Source: Gammaproteobacteria bacterium RIFOXYD12_FULL_61_37 (GTDB lineage Bacteria; Pseudomonadota; Gammaproteobacteria; Chromatiales; Chromatiaceae). From it: DNA of 64,000 nt. This document shows positions 38,772 to 49,474 of this stretch, piece by piece. Made by a program: the position numbers and the translations under genes. The notes beneath the pieces were generated by a model. That model was not told the DNA's origin. It searched no databases and saw only the letters and a list, made by a program, of their open reading frames with translations. The stretch is taken from NCBI GenBank assembly GCA_001801995.1, contig MGZB01000055.1, positions 187,978-251,977 of the forward strand, given 5' to 3'. Within the stretch, counting starts at the first letter, position 1; every line of letters starts with the position of its first letter.

Positions 38772-40412
38772 TCATGTGCGGCTGAAACCCATCGCCGGGT
38801 GATAGCGCCAGATTTGTATCGCCTCGCGTCCGGGCAAATCGACGATGCCGAATTTGCGCGCGCATTCTGCGGGCTCCATGCCTTGCGCTTCGGCCAAAAT
38901 TTGCAGTGCATCGAGGTAATCGGGTGCACCCCATGGGGCAATGCGTGGGCCGGTCAAAAGTTCAACACATTGCAGCAGATTCGGCACCACGGCTTCTGAG
39001 CCGGTCGCTTCAAGTTGGCGAAATTCTGTCTGTACACAATCTTCATCCGGCCGGAAGTAATAGCTTTGGTGTCCCTGCGGGTCGGCGCGAAAACGTTGCT
39101 TCCGTTGCAGAACACCGGTGAGATGTGCATTGGTTCTCCACCATCGGTGCACCGGTGTGTCGTTCTGGCTTTCGCCGCTCTGCGCTCCGAGCATGAGGTC
39201 GGCCAGCCGGGCGTGTTCGAGGTCGGCGAGGTTGCCTTTGGGATCGAGCTTGTCGCGGGGGCGGATGCGGGCGCGGGCATCGATGGTTTGGTACTGCTCG
39301 GGGGTGAGCAGTTCGCTGAGTCGATGGGTGGTCAGCGGGAATTCTGGCGACTCGAAACCCGGCCAGCGGAAGGCTGGCGAATTGCCGGGGTGCTTGAGAT
39401 TTTTGACGTTGCTGTCGAGCAGCAGAATGTTCGGCTGATCCGGTGGGCAGTCGAATTTTCGGTGTCGTTTGACACGCCCGGCGAGCTGGATGATGGAACG
39501 CATCGACGAGGGTTCGACGATGGCCCAGTCGTAGTCGTGATCGCGGCCAACTTCGGCTACCGCCGTGGCGAGGACGATGAAAACATGGTCGTGCTCGCTG
39601 CCGGTATCGAGCTTTTCGCGCAGGCCGGGCCAGTCGAAAACTTTGTCGGGCTGGTGGCGCTTGAGCACGGCGTCCAGCTCGCGTTCGATTTCGGCACGCA
39701 CCAGCATCGGGTGGCGTGAGTGGTAGGCGCACAGGTGGATGCGGCAATCTTCCGGTGCGCCCAGCGCGAACAGGCTTTGCGCGACATCGAAGAGCGGGTC
39801 GATGTTGGCCATGCGGATCAGGCCGAAGCTGACCCGTTTGCCGGTAATGGGATCGGTGCTGTGGTGTTGGCTGTGTAGCGCCAGCGCTTTGGTACGCAGC
39901 AAATCAGCCAGTTCGCGGCAGATGTGCGCCTGCTTGCCGGCATTGTCGTTGGCGCTGGTGGCGCTGATAGCGACAGGCAGGATGGCGGCGCGGCGGCGAA
40001 TTTCTGTAACAGCCGCGAGTCGGGCAATGCGACGTTCGACAAAACTTGTGTGCGTGGCGAGGAAGGCGGCACCGTCGGCCTCGTTGTCGTGTTGCGCCGC
40101 TTGCGCACCAAACTCGTCGAACCAGCCGCAGCACACGTCAAGCGCGGTGCCGGGGCGTCCGCGATGGTGCTGGAATTCAGCGCGACCGGCGCAGTAGGCG
40201 AGGAATAGCCCTTGTACCAAGGCCGGTGGCAGGGTGGCGGACGACAGCAGTACGCGGCTGCCAAGCAGGCCGGCCCAATGCACCAGACGAGAGAGGGCGG
40301 GCAGGTCGGCGATGTCGAAATCGTCGGGCTCGTCGAGCACCAGATCGGAAGTCATCAGGCGCAGTATGGGCAGAATCTGGTGGCCGCCGCGCGTGCTTTC
40401 ACTGGCGGGCAT
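38772..40412 (-). CDS. cas3: Cas2-3 fusion, C-terminal part (after frameshift)
   Basis: These 546 residues continue the helicase where the upstream ORF breaks off: DEAD-type Walker B (LVLDEPDDFD), motif III (LLSSATLPP), motif VI-like QLAGRVKRH, and the Cas3 C-terminal domain. In intact Cas2-3 the join would read VLVCTIDHLMPASESTRGG; here one C appears to be missing near 40415-40420, giving TGA in the upstream frame. The ATG of this part overlaps that stop (TGATG), so reinitiation could still produce the C-terminal half. All residues after the break look conserved, so the lesion is recent, an assembly error, or tolerated. Confidence 0.85.
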   Translation of the reverse strand: MPASESTRGGHQILPILRLMTSDLVLDEPDDFDIADLPALSRLVHWAGLLGSRVLLSSATLPPALVQGLFLAYCAGRAEFQHHRGRPGTALDVCCGWFDEFGAQAAQHDNEADGAAFLATHTSFVERRIARLAAVTEIRRRAAILPVAISATSANDNAGKQAHICRELADLLRTKALALHSQHHSTDPITGKRVSFGLIRMANIDPLFDVAQSLFALGAPEDCRIHLCAYHSRHPMLVRAEIERELDAVLKRHQPDKVFDWPGLREKLDTGSEHDHVFIVLATAVAEVGRDHDYDWAIVEPSSMRSIIQLAGRVKRHRKFDCPPDQPNILLLDSNVKNLKHPGNSPAFRWPGFESPEFPLTTHRLSELLTPEQYQTIDARARIRPRDKLDPKGNLADLEHARLADLMLGAQSGESQNDTPVHRWWRTNAHLTGVLQRKQRFRADPQGHQSYYFRPDEDCVQTEFRQLEATGSEAVVPNLLQCVELLTGPRIAPWGAPDYLDALQILAEAQGMEPAECARKFGIVDLPGREAIQIWRYHPAMGFSRT

Positions 40413-42148
40413 CAGGTGTCGATGGTGCAGACGAGTACCGGCGCGTCGAGCAGACTGGCGGCGTGCGCGCCACGGCCCTGCCGACTTTGCAATAGCCAGC
40501 GCTTGAGCGGGCCGTCTTCGAGGCTGCCGTCGTAGCGCACATGGTTGTAGGCGGGGAGCAGGTCTTCCGCCGATTCGCTGCCGCTGTTTGCGGCATCCTG
40601 CGCGCGGGCCTTGTAGTAATCGTGCAGCGCTTTGGTTGCCGCGCCGCCGACCAGCACAGCGAGGTCTTCGGAACCAAGCTTGAGGCGTTCGCGGTAGGTG
40701 TCGCCGGTTTGCAGTGTCAGCGTGCGCAGGCCAAGCGCGACGGTGAAACGTGCGCCGATCTGCGGGTTGGCGAGTCCGTAGAGAATACGGGCGTTGGCGA
40801 AGGTCTTGCCGCAGCCGGTGGACGCGAGGTTGACGCCGAAAAATCCGTGTTCGGCGGATTTGTCGCGCAGGCTTTCGGCGAGGTCGAAAGCGGTGTTCTG
40901 CCAGGCGAACGGTGCATTGGCGCGTTTGCGAAAGTCCTTGTGGCGGGCGATCCTGGGCAGGCTTTGTGCCAGTCGCGGGAGCGTTTGCAGCAGGCGGCTG
41001 GCGTTGACCTCGACGCCGATCAGGTGCTCGTCAAGTCGCTGGTTGAATTGAGGTGCTTCGCCATTTTTTCGGGAGGAGTTGGCGTAGAGGGTTTTGCCAT
41101 CACTCGGTACGGGGTCGCCATAGCGGGCGTGCGAGGGTTGCGACGAGTAATAGTGGTCAGCCAGCATCAGCGCCAGGCGGGAAAGGTGCAGGACGTAGGA
41201 GCTGCGCAGCGTTGTTTCCGCCGACTCGCCGCTGAGGCCGGGACGTTTGAGGATGGCATCGGCTGTTTTGGCGACGTGCTGTCGCCATTGGCGGCTATCG
41301 AAAGGCAGGCCACCTTTGAAGCTCCAGCAAGCGGTTTGGGTTTTGGCAAAGGCTTTGGCCTCGGTGGTCGATAGCTTGTCGTTTGCCTGCTGGCTGCCGC
41401 ACCAGCCGTGGACTACTGCGGCCGGCAGGCGCGCAAGGGTGTCTTCCTTTAGCGCCCAGTCTTTACCCGGCGTTGGCAGCCGGTGGTGGCTGACAATCAA
41501 CCAGCCGACAACGCGGGCGAGTGGCAGGGTGAGCGACTTGAACGGGCTGAGCGCCTGGTCGATTCCGTCTTTCAGCCCCTGCAGCGAGGCGATTACGGTC
41601 TTGCTGGTGCTGTCGTCGAGCGTTGTCAGGCGCGTTAGCCAGTCCTGGTCATTCAGGCAGCCTTTGCCGACGAAAACCTCAAACAGTCGCAGCGACACCC
41701 ATTCGTGGCGGAATGGGTCGGCGATAGCCTGTGCGCACCTTAGTTTTTTCTGAAAAGCGTCGTTGGCTTTGCCCAGATCGTGAAACAGGGCGGCGATGCG
41801 GGCGAGGAGCCGGATGTCTTCGGCGCTGTGCCAGTCGTTTTCGTCGCCGCTGCGCAGGATATTGCGCGTCGTCGTGTTGGTCGGCGTTGCGCCGAGGGCG
41901 TTGAACTGGCGGGCGTCGCCGACGATCCACAGTAGTTCGCTGTGATCCTTGCCGCGTATCCAGTGGCAGGCCACGGCGGTGTTTTTCCGGGCAGTTTTGC
42001 GCAGCAGGCGATAGAGCATGTCCAGCCCTTGCTGGGTGATGGGTGTTTGCCACGTTCGTTCGCCACGCCGTTCGGCAAATTGATCGACGATCCGCCGCGT
42101 CTCGGTCAGCGCGTTCTTGGAGCACTGCGAAATCAGCAGGATGTTCAT
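40412..42148 (-). CDS. cas3: Cas2-3 fusion, N-terminal part (Cas2, HD nuclease, helicase domain 1)
   Basis: These 578 residues start with a Cas2 domain (MNILLISQCSKNALTETRRI), characteristic of type I-F. An HD nuclease follows (ALFHDLGKANDAFQKKL, HEW, SHHRLP), then the first helicase domain with Walker A (NLASTGCGKTFANAR). The frame stops at TGA (40412-40414) immediately before the DEAD box, right after VLVCTID. The start overlaps the cas1 stop by ATGA. In other I-F systems this is one protein of about 1,100 residues that degrades target DNA and, with Cas1, integrates spacers. Confidence 0.88.
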   Translation of the reverse strand: MNILLISQCSKNALTETRRIVDQFAERRGERTWQTPITQQGLDMLYRLLRKTARKNTAVACHWIRGKDHSELLWIVGDARQFNALGATPTNTTTRNILRSGDENDWHSAEDIRLLARIAALFHDLGKANDAFQKKLRCAQAIADPFRHEWVSLRLFEVFVGKGCLNDQDWLTRLTTLDDSTSKTVIASLQGLKDGIDQALSPFKSLTLPLARVVGWLIVSHHRLPTPGKDWALKEDTLARLPAAVVHGWCGSQQANDKLSTTEAKAFAKTQTACWSFKGGLPFDSRQWRQHVAKTADAILKRPGLSGESAETTLRSSYVLHLSRLALMLADHYYSSQPSHARYGDPVPSDGKTLYANSSRKNGEAPQFNQRLDEHLIGVEVNASRLLQTLPRLAQSLPRIARHKDFRKRANAPFAWQNTAFDLAESLRDKSAEHGFFGVNLASTGCGKTFANARILYGLANPQIGARFTVALGLRTLTLQTGDTYRERLKLGSEDLAVLVGGAATKALHDYYKARAQDAANSGSESAEDLLPAYNHVRYDGSLEDGPLKRWLLQSRQGRGAHAASLLDAPVLVCTIDT

Positions 42149-43122
42149 GCGGTGGGCTTGCCGACCTCAAGAGCGATCAATTTGATGGTGTCGATCATGA
42201 AGTCGAGCGCTTCGGCGCGCGTCAGATTTTCTATACAGGCTTGACGGAAACTCTGTTCGTCGTCGCCGCGCATCGCGGAAACGAAGGCCTGCGGAAGAAT
42301 GATCGCGTCTTTGACGAGGTCGGCGATGTCGAAGACCAGACCGCCACGCCGGGTCTTGCCATGCAGCACGGCGAGACCGTGCGGCAGACCGAGAACCCAG
42401 GCGGCAGTCGCACCAAGACCGTAAGCCAGATAGTTGCCATGATCGAGAAAGCGGTTGGCAGCATCCGAGCCGCTGCCGTTCTTGGCGCGAGTGAAATCGC
42501 CGTAGTCGGTGGCGTCGCAGGCGAGCTTGAAGAGTTTCTTTGCAAGACGCGCTTCTTCGGTGAGCAGGGCGGTGTTGTCGGCTGCCAGCTCAATTTGTTG
42601 GCGGGAGGATTCCAGCGCAGTCGATAGTCGTTCGCGAGCCACATTGAAACCGGCATCGGCGAGTGCGCGGTTGTCGTTCCAGTGAGCGGCGATGCGTGTC
42701 AGGCGCGCGTTCTGCATTGCTTTGGCGGCTTGCAAGCGGCGTGCTTCGTCGAACCAGAAACGGACCCAGTGTTGCAGATATTCGGTGGGGCGGTACTCGC
42801 TTTGCGGTGCGAACCACGCCACTTCGATGTCCATTTCGTTGGCGCTGTAGAGCGGGGTGCCGCCACCTCCAGAAAACCCGACCATCACGCCGGCCTTGGC
42901 CAGCTCGCGCATCGCTGCCTGGGTAATCGAGGTGCCGGTGCCGAGCAGGAGCACAGTAGTGTTGGCGATGGGGATGTTCCAGTAGAGCGATTGCTTGCCC
43001 TCGTCGGTCACGTACTCGACCCGCCCGCCATTCACCAATACGCGGCAATGCTCCAGGTAATAGAGGTTGGCGCGCTTGGAGTGAAGAATCGTCTTGAGTT
43101 CGGAAGGTGTGAATTGGTCCAT
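42145..43122 (-). CDS. cas1: CRISPR integrase Cas1, type I-F
   Basis: The 325-residue Cas1 is of the I-F subfamily (SELKTILHSKRANLYYLEHC at the N-terminus, LLGTGTSITQAAM, then HGKTRRGGLVFDIADLVKD containing catalytic-site residues). It is the first gene of the cas operon and overlaps cas2-3 by ATGA. Together with Cas2 it captures and inserts spacers. It is intact. Confidence 0.95.
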   Translation of the reverse strand: MDQFTPSELKTILHSKRANLYYLEHCRVLVNGGRVEYVTDEGKQSLYWNIPIANTTVLLLGTGTSITQAAMRELAKAGVMVGFSGGGGTPLYSANEMDIEVAWFAPQSEYRPTEYLQHWVRFWFDEARRLQAAKAMQNARLTRIAAHWNDNRALADAGFNVARERLSTALESSRQQIELAADNTALLTEEARLAKKLFKLACDATDYGDFTRAKNGSGSDAANRFLDHGNYLAYGLGATAAWVLGLPHGLAVLHGKTRRGGLVFDIADLVKDAIILPQAFVSAMRGDDEQSFRQACIENLTRAEALDFMIDTIKLIALEVGKPTA

Positions 43123-43278
43123 GGCAGAAATGAGACTCCTGGCGCGTCACTGGTGCAGTGAATGCAGTGTGCAAACTATTCACGGATTTATGCGGTAATT
43201 CCCTCGGGCGCCAGGCGCGCAAATCGGCTATCCTGCCGGTTTATCCAGCTTCGCTACGGCGTAACACAGAGTATCGGC

Positions 43279-43497
43279 ATGAACGCACTAAAAAACCATG
43301 TGTTGCATGAAGTCGCTCAACTCGACAACGAAAGTCTGTTGGTACTTCAGCCGTTACTGGTAGCCCTGAAAAGGCCAAGCATCGCCACTGCCCAGCATAA
43401 ACGCGGGATAGCGGCTGCCCGCTGCCGCCAAGTCCTCGCTAACCTCAAAGGCGACCTTAGCCAAACCATCCACGAAGAACGGGAAGACCGCGTGTGA
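43279..43497 (+). CDS. Small antitoxin-like protein
   Basis: The ATG at 43279 gives 72 residues (MNALKNHVLHEVAQLDNESL at the start, charged C-terminus ending IHEEREDRV). The longer ORF start at 43162 runs through the likely cas1 promoter region and is not preferred. It looks like the small antitoxin that precedes PIN-domain toxins, and its stop overlaps a GTG that begins a PIN-like fragment (GTGA). I do not recognise the family with certainty. Confidence 0.5.
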   Translation: MNALKNHVLHEVAQLDNESLLVLQPLLVALKRPSIATAQHKRGIAAARCRQVLANLKGDLSQTIHEEREDRV

Positions 43498-43651
43498 ACC
43501 CGTTTTTCGACACATCCGCTCTGGTCAAATACTTTCCAACTTTACCCTGCTTGCGGAAGAAGACTGGGTATTCGTGGTTGCCGATGGGCAATTAGCAGAT
43601 ACCGCTACCTCGGCAAGCCATGCTGTGGTCAGAGTTGGTCTGGGTAAATAG
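43494..43651 (+). pseudogene. Remnant of PIN-domain toxin
   Basis: GTG 43494 begins NPFFDTSALVKYF, the first acidic motif of PIN-domain ribonucleases, then the frame degenerates. A second frame shows LLAEEDWVFVVADGQLADT up to the TAG at 43649, which could be a C-terminal piece. The central domain with the remaining acidic residues is missing, so the toxin is dead. Confidence 0.5.
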
Positions 43652-43725
43652 GAGCCCGCCCACTATTCACCCGGCGCAGATTTCAAAGCATGCCAGTTCA
43701 GGCATCGCCTGATTGGGTGCCGAAT

Positions 43726-43746
43726 ATGCGCGCCTAACCCAACCTA
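43726..43746. repeat. Right arm of inverted repeat bordering the CRISPR-Cas island
   Basis: GCGCGCCTAACCCAACC just upstream of miaA is the inverse of the arm at 27399-27418. See the complete element at 23007-23068. Confidence 0.6.
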
Positions 43747-43749
43747 CTT

Positions 43750-44688
43750 ATGGCAAATAAACCTTTAGCGATCCTCCTGATGGGACCGACCGCCTCCGGC
43801 AAGACCGACCTGGCCATGCGCCTGGCGCGGGAGCGGCCCTGCGGGATCATCAGCGTCGATTCCGCCCTGGTCTATCGCGGTATGGACATCGGCACGGCCA
43901 AGCCAGAGCCGGAACTCTTGCGGGAGTTCCCCCATCGTCTGGTTGATATCTGCGATCCGGCCGAGGCCTATTCCGCTGCCCGTTTCCGCGAGGATGCCTT
44001 GCAGGCCATGGCCGAGATCCAGGCGGCCGGCCGGACGCCCCTGCTGGTGGGCGGCACCATGCTCTATTTTCGCGCCCTGGAGTTCGGCCTGGCCCGATTG
44101 CCGGAGGCCGATCCGGTGGTCCGGGAACGTATCAGTGCCGAGGCGGGGCGGCTGGGCTGGGCGGCCCTGCATCAACGGCTCGCCGGGTTTGACCCCGAGG
44201 CGGCCCAACGCATCCATCCCAACGATCCGCAGCGGCTCTTGCGCGCCCTGGAGGTCTTCGAACTGAGCGGTGTCCCCCTCTCCCGTCTCCAGCGCGAGAC
44301 CAGCACTGATCTCCCCTTCCGCCCGCTCAAGCTCGCCCTCGCCCCCCTCGACCGGGAGGACCTGCGCGAACGCATCGCCGAGCGTTTTCAGGCCATGCTG
44401 CGGGCGGGGTTCGAAGGGGAGGTGCGGCGCCTCTGGGCGCGCGGCGATCTGAGCCCCGACCTGCCCTCCCTGCGCGCCGTGGGCTACCGCCAGATGCTGA
44501 TGTACCTCCGGGGCGAGGTGGACTATGACAGGATGGTCGAACTCGCCGTCAACGCCACCCGCCAACTGGCCAAGCGGCAGATGACCTGGCTGCGGTCCTA
44601 TCCCGGCATCCATTGGCTGGATGGGACGGCTGATGTCCTCGCTCAGGTGTTGGGTTTGGTCGATGGTCAGGATTTCGGAGGCGGTTAA
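43750..44688 (+). CDS. miaA: tRNA dimethylallyltransferase MiaA
   Basis: The 312-residue enzyme adds a dimethylallyl group to A37 of tRNAs that read UNN codons. The P-loop [12 protein letters not shown] is near the N-terminus, followed by [29 protein letters not shown] and the C-terminal AVGYRQM. It is normally adjacent to mutL and hfq; here the CRISPR-Cas island lies between it and mutL, and hfq does not follow. A degenerate copy of its 3' end is found at 45544-45623, beyond the toxin-antitoxin pair. Confidence 0.95.
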   Translation: MANKPLAILLMGPTASGKTDLAMRLARERPCGIISVDSALVYRGMDIGTAKPEPELLREFPHRLVDICDPAEAYSAARFREDALQAMAEIQAAGRTPLLVGGTMLYFRALEFGLARLPEADPVVRERISAEAGRLGWAALHQRLAGFDPEAAQRIHPNDPQRLLRALEVFELSGVPLSRLQRETSTDLPFRPLKLALAPLDREDLRERIAERFQAMLRAGFEGEVRRLWARGDLSPDLPSLRAVGYRQMLMYLRGEVDYDRMVELAVNATRQLAKRQMTWLRSYPGIHWLDGTADVLAQVLGLVDGQDFGGG

Positions 44689-44731
44689 GGCGCGAACAAA
44701 AGGGAAGTGGGCAATGCCAATTTACAGCCAG

Positions 44732-45220
44732 TCAAGGACCTTCACCCAAAGCCGCCAATGCCTGTTGGATCAACTCTTCAGAAACGTACATGCCTGCTTC
44801 CCTGAGCTTGTAAACCCAAGGCTTGGCGGTATCTATCAGACCACGGTCCTTGGCACGCAGTATGACGCCCAGCGAGCCGATCATGTTGAGGTTGTGGGCG
44901 CTGATGCAGCGCCGGGCCATGCGATCATCCAGAACAGCCCAGAAGTTGCCTGCGAGGCAGCGGGCAATGACTTGTGTTTCGCCTGGCCCCAGGTCCCAGC
45001 GTTCGACACTGGGAGGAACCGGGATATTGGGGCATTGGTATGCCTTTGCCCATGCGATGGCGCGGTGGGCGCTGCTATCCTTGGCGGCACCACTGCTGAC
45101 CTCCTCAAGCACAGTTGCCGGAATGTGGATGTTGGGGGCGAGTTGCCCGAACAGGTCAAGGCGGTTGATGCGGGCGAATAAAATGAGTGGGGATGCATTG
45201 ATGATCCAGGCATCAGGCAC
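44732..45220 (-). CDS. DUF3368 PIN-like toxin
   Basis: The 162-residue product has the N-terminal DUF3368 motif WIINASPLILFARINRLDL, a central Glu in LGPGETQVIA and an Asp pair in AVLDDRMARR, which together form a PIN-like acidic site. DUF3368 proteins are toxin partners of UPF0175 antitoxins. The start overlaps the antitoxin stop by 8 nt. The module lies directly behind miaA in the opposite orientation. Confidence 0.8.
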   Translation of the reverse strand: MPDAWIINASPLILFARINRLDLFGQLAPNIHIPATVLEEVSSGAAKDSSAHRAIAWAKAYQCPNIPVPPSVERWDLGPGETQVIARCLAGNFWAVLDDRMARRCISAHNLNMIGSLGVILRAKDRGLIDTAKPWVYKLREAGMYVSEELIQQALAALGEGP

Positions 45221-45464
45221 GTTTGACCTCCTCCATCAGCTCGTCAAATTCGACTTGCACGACGGGGATATGGCGTTTTGCCAGTTCGTCAATGAATTCT
45301 GCACGGCTGAGACCCGCAATTTCCGCTCCCTTTTCCTGGGAGATGCGCTGTTGGGCATACCATTGGGTGGAGGCCTCGATACGCATCTCCTTGAGGAATT
45401 CAGCGGGGGCCCTGCGTAAGGCGGAAAAGACGCTTTCGGGCAGGGTGATGCTCAGGGTTGTCAT
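45213..45464 (-). CDS. UPF0175-family antitoxin
   Basis: I start at ATG 45464 (MTTLSITLPESVFSALRRAP) rather than the much longer upstream ORF start. The 83-residue product has the UPF0175 pattern: beta-strand start, EFLKEMRIEASTQWYAQQ, and a helix-turn-helix-like GAEIAGLSRAEFIDELAKR. It is encoded just before the DUF3368 toxin and overlaps it, the usual order for this type II toxin-antitoxin pair. Confidence 0.8.
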   Translation of the reverse strand: MTTLSITLPESVFSALRRAPAEFLKEMRIEASTQWYAQQRISQEKGAEIAGLSRAEFIDELAKRHIPVVQVEFDELMEEVKRA

Positions 45465-45543
45465 GGCAAATGCCTCAGATTGAGGGTGGGCTGACAGTTG
45501 ATCCCAGTGTAGCGGGGACAATAGGGGGCAGGCCACGTTTATT

Positions 45544-45623
45544 CGCCAACTGGCCAAGCGTGCGTTCCTATCCCTGGATGGGGCTGGTGATCCTCTCGCC
45601 CAGGCGTTGGCCTGGTGGGTTTG
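45544..45623 (+). pseudogene. Degenerate duplicate of the miaA 3' end
   Basis: CGCCAACTGGCCAAGCG here is identical to the miaA segment near 44562-44580, and the following bases still follow the miaA reading in pieces (TCCTATCCC, CTGGATGG, CTCGC.CAGG) with small deletions, ending in TGA. The toxin-antitoxin pair lies between the intact gene and this copy, so it seems to have inserted at the miaA end with a duplication. Confidence 0.55.
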
Positions 45624-45801
45624 AGTCTCCCGATTCAAGGAATTGATGGAGGGGTTGAGGCGGGGCAATGGGAACTGGCATAGATCAAATAAATCACCTT
45701 TAGAGGCCCATAATGGGCCTTTCGCCGGGCGGGCCTGTGATAGCATTTAGCGGCTTAATGCATACCGTCTATGAGTATTAACAGCAACTGGAGGTCGTAA
45801 A
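45624..45801 (+). promoter_or_regulatory. Upstream region of ppdK
   Basis: About 180 bp without a gene. It holds a small hairpin (AGGCCCA-TAA-TGGGCCT, 45704-45720) followed by TTTC, and ends with the ribosome-binding site GGAGG before ATG 45802. A promoter is expected here but no strong consensus stands out. Confidence 0.35.
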
Positions 45802-48447
<2,646 letters not shown>

Positions 48448-48457
48448 CTCACCCCAT

Positions 48458-48509
48458 GGGCGGGATCGGCAGGCGGGTCAATGACCCCCTGACGATCCCG
48501 CCCTCTTCT
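48458..48509 (+). terminator. Hairpin after ppdK
   Basis: GGGCGGGATCG pairs with CGATCCCGCCC, followed by TCTTCTT. It lies between ppdK and the regulator gene and could act as a partial terminator. Confidence 0.6.
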
Positions 48510-48533
48510 TGAATTCAGCCAGGAAGGTTTGCC

Positions 48534-49349
48534 GTGACATCAATGGTTGAGCCGAAAGTTCTCTTTCTTCTTTCCGACGCCACCGGAGAGACCGCCGAGG
48601 CCATCGTCTTGGCTGCCCACTCCCAATTCCGCGAAGACAAAGCGAAACTGCATCGCATCGGACATGTCCTCACCGAGGGCCAAGTGATTTCTTCGCTGGA
48701 GGAGGCGGAAAAGGAGCAGGCCATCGTGTTTTTCACCTTTGTAGATCGCGATCTGTCCTCATTCACGGAGAATGAATGCAAGCGGCGCGGCATCGACTGC
48801 CTCGATCTCATCAGTCCCGTTCTACGCAAGCTGGCCGCCTTTTTTGGCCATTCGCCGAAAGGAAAACCGGGTCTCTTGCATGCCGTTGGCGAGGAATACT
48901 TTCAGCGGGTGGAGGCCATGGAGTTCGCCCTGAAGAACGATGATGGTCAAACCCTCAGCCACCTCAACGAGGCAGATATCGTTTTGGTTGGCGTCTCCCG
49001 CACCAGCAAGACCCCGCTTTCCATTTACCTCTCCTGCCGGGGCTGGAAGGTCGCGAACGTACCCCTGGTCAAAGGCATCCCCACACCGCCGACCCTGTTC
49101 AAGGTCAAGCCCGAGAACGTGGCAGGGCTGTTTCTGGACACCACCACCCTCGTGGAGCGGAGACAGGCCAGGGTAAACACCATCGGGATGGACAACCCGA
49201 CTGATTACATCGACTACGACGAAGTGAAGGAAGAGTTGCGCTGGGCCAGATCCCTTTGCCGCGACCACGGCTGGGCCGTAGTGCATGTGGACGGAAAATC
49301 CGTGGAAGAAACCGCCCACGAGGTGCTGGTGAAGCTGCGGAAGAAGTAA
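48534..49349 (+). CDS. ppsR: PPDK/PEP synthase regulatory kinase-pyrophosphorylase (DUF299)
   Basis: The GTG at 48534 is preferred, with AGGAAGG 6 nt upstream. The 271-residue product has the DUF299 features LLSDATGETAEA at the N-terminus, the P-loop GVSRTSKTPLSIYL in the middle and the YIDYDEVKEEL region. The family phosphorylates and dephosphorylates a threonine next to the catalytic histidine of PPDK or PEP synthase. Given its position directly after ppdK, PPDK is the probable target. Confidence 0.9.
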   Translation: MTSMVEPKVLFLLSDATGETAEAIVLAAHSQFREDKAKLHRIGHVLTEGQVISSLEEAEKEQAIVFFTFVDRDLSSFTENECKRRGIDCLDLISPVLRKLAAFFGHSPKGKPGLLHAVGEEYFQRVEAMEFALKNDDGQTLSHLNEADIVLVGVSRTSKTPLSIYLSCRGWKVANVPLVKGIPTPPTLFKVKPENVAGLFLDTTTLVERRQARVNTIGMDNPTDYIDYDEVKEELRWARSLCRDHGWAVVHVDGKSVEETAHEVLVKLRKK

Positions 49350-49379
49350 TTCAACGGGCTCATTTTCCAGCTTGCTATG

Positions 49380-49469
49380 GTAGGTATGGGCTGAGGTATG
49401 AAGCCCAACATTACAGTACCGGCCTTCATCGTTGGGCTTTCTGCCGTCAGCCCATACCTACGTTTTTTT
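49380..49469. terminator. Long nested inverted repeat between convergent genes
   Basis: Outer arms GTAGGTATGGGCTGA and TCAGCCCATACCTAC enclose inner arms GAAGCCCAAC and GTTGGGCTTTC, followed by a run of seven T's. It can fold as a bidirectional terminator between the convergent ppsR and manB-like genes. The size and nesting also suggest a small REP-type element. Confidence 0.65.
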
Positions 49470-49474
49470 GCCAA

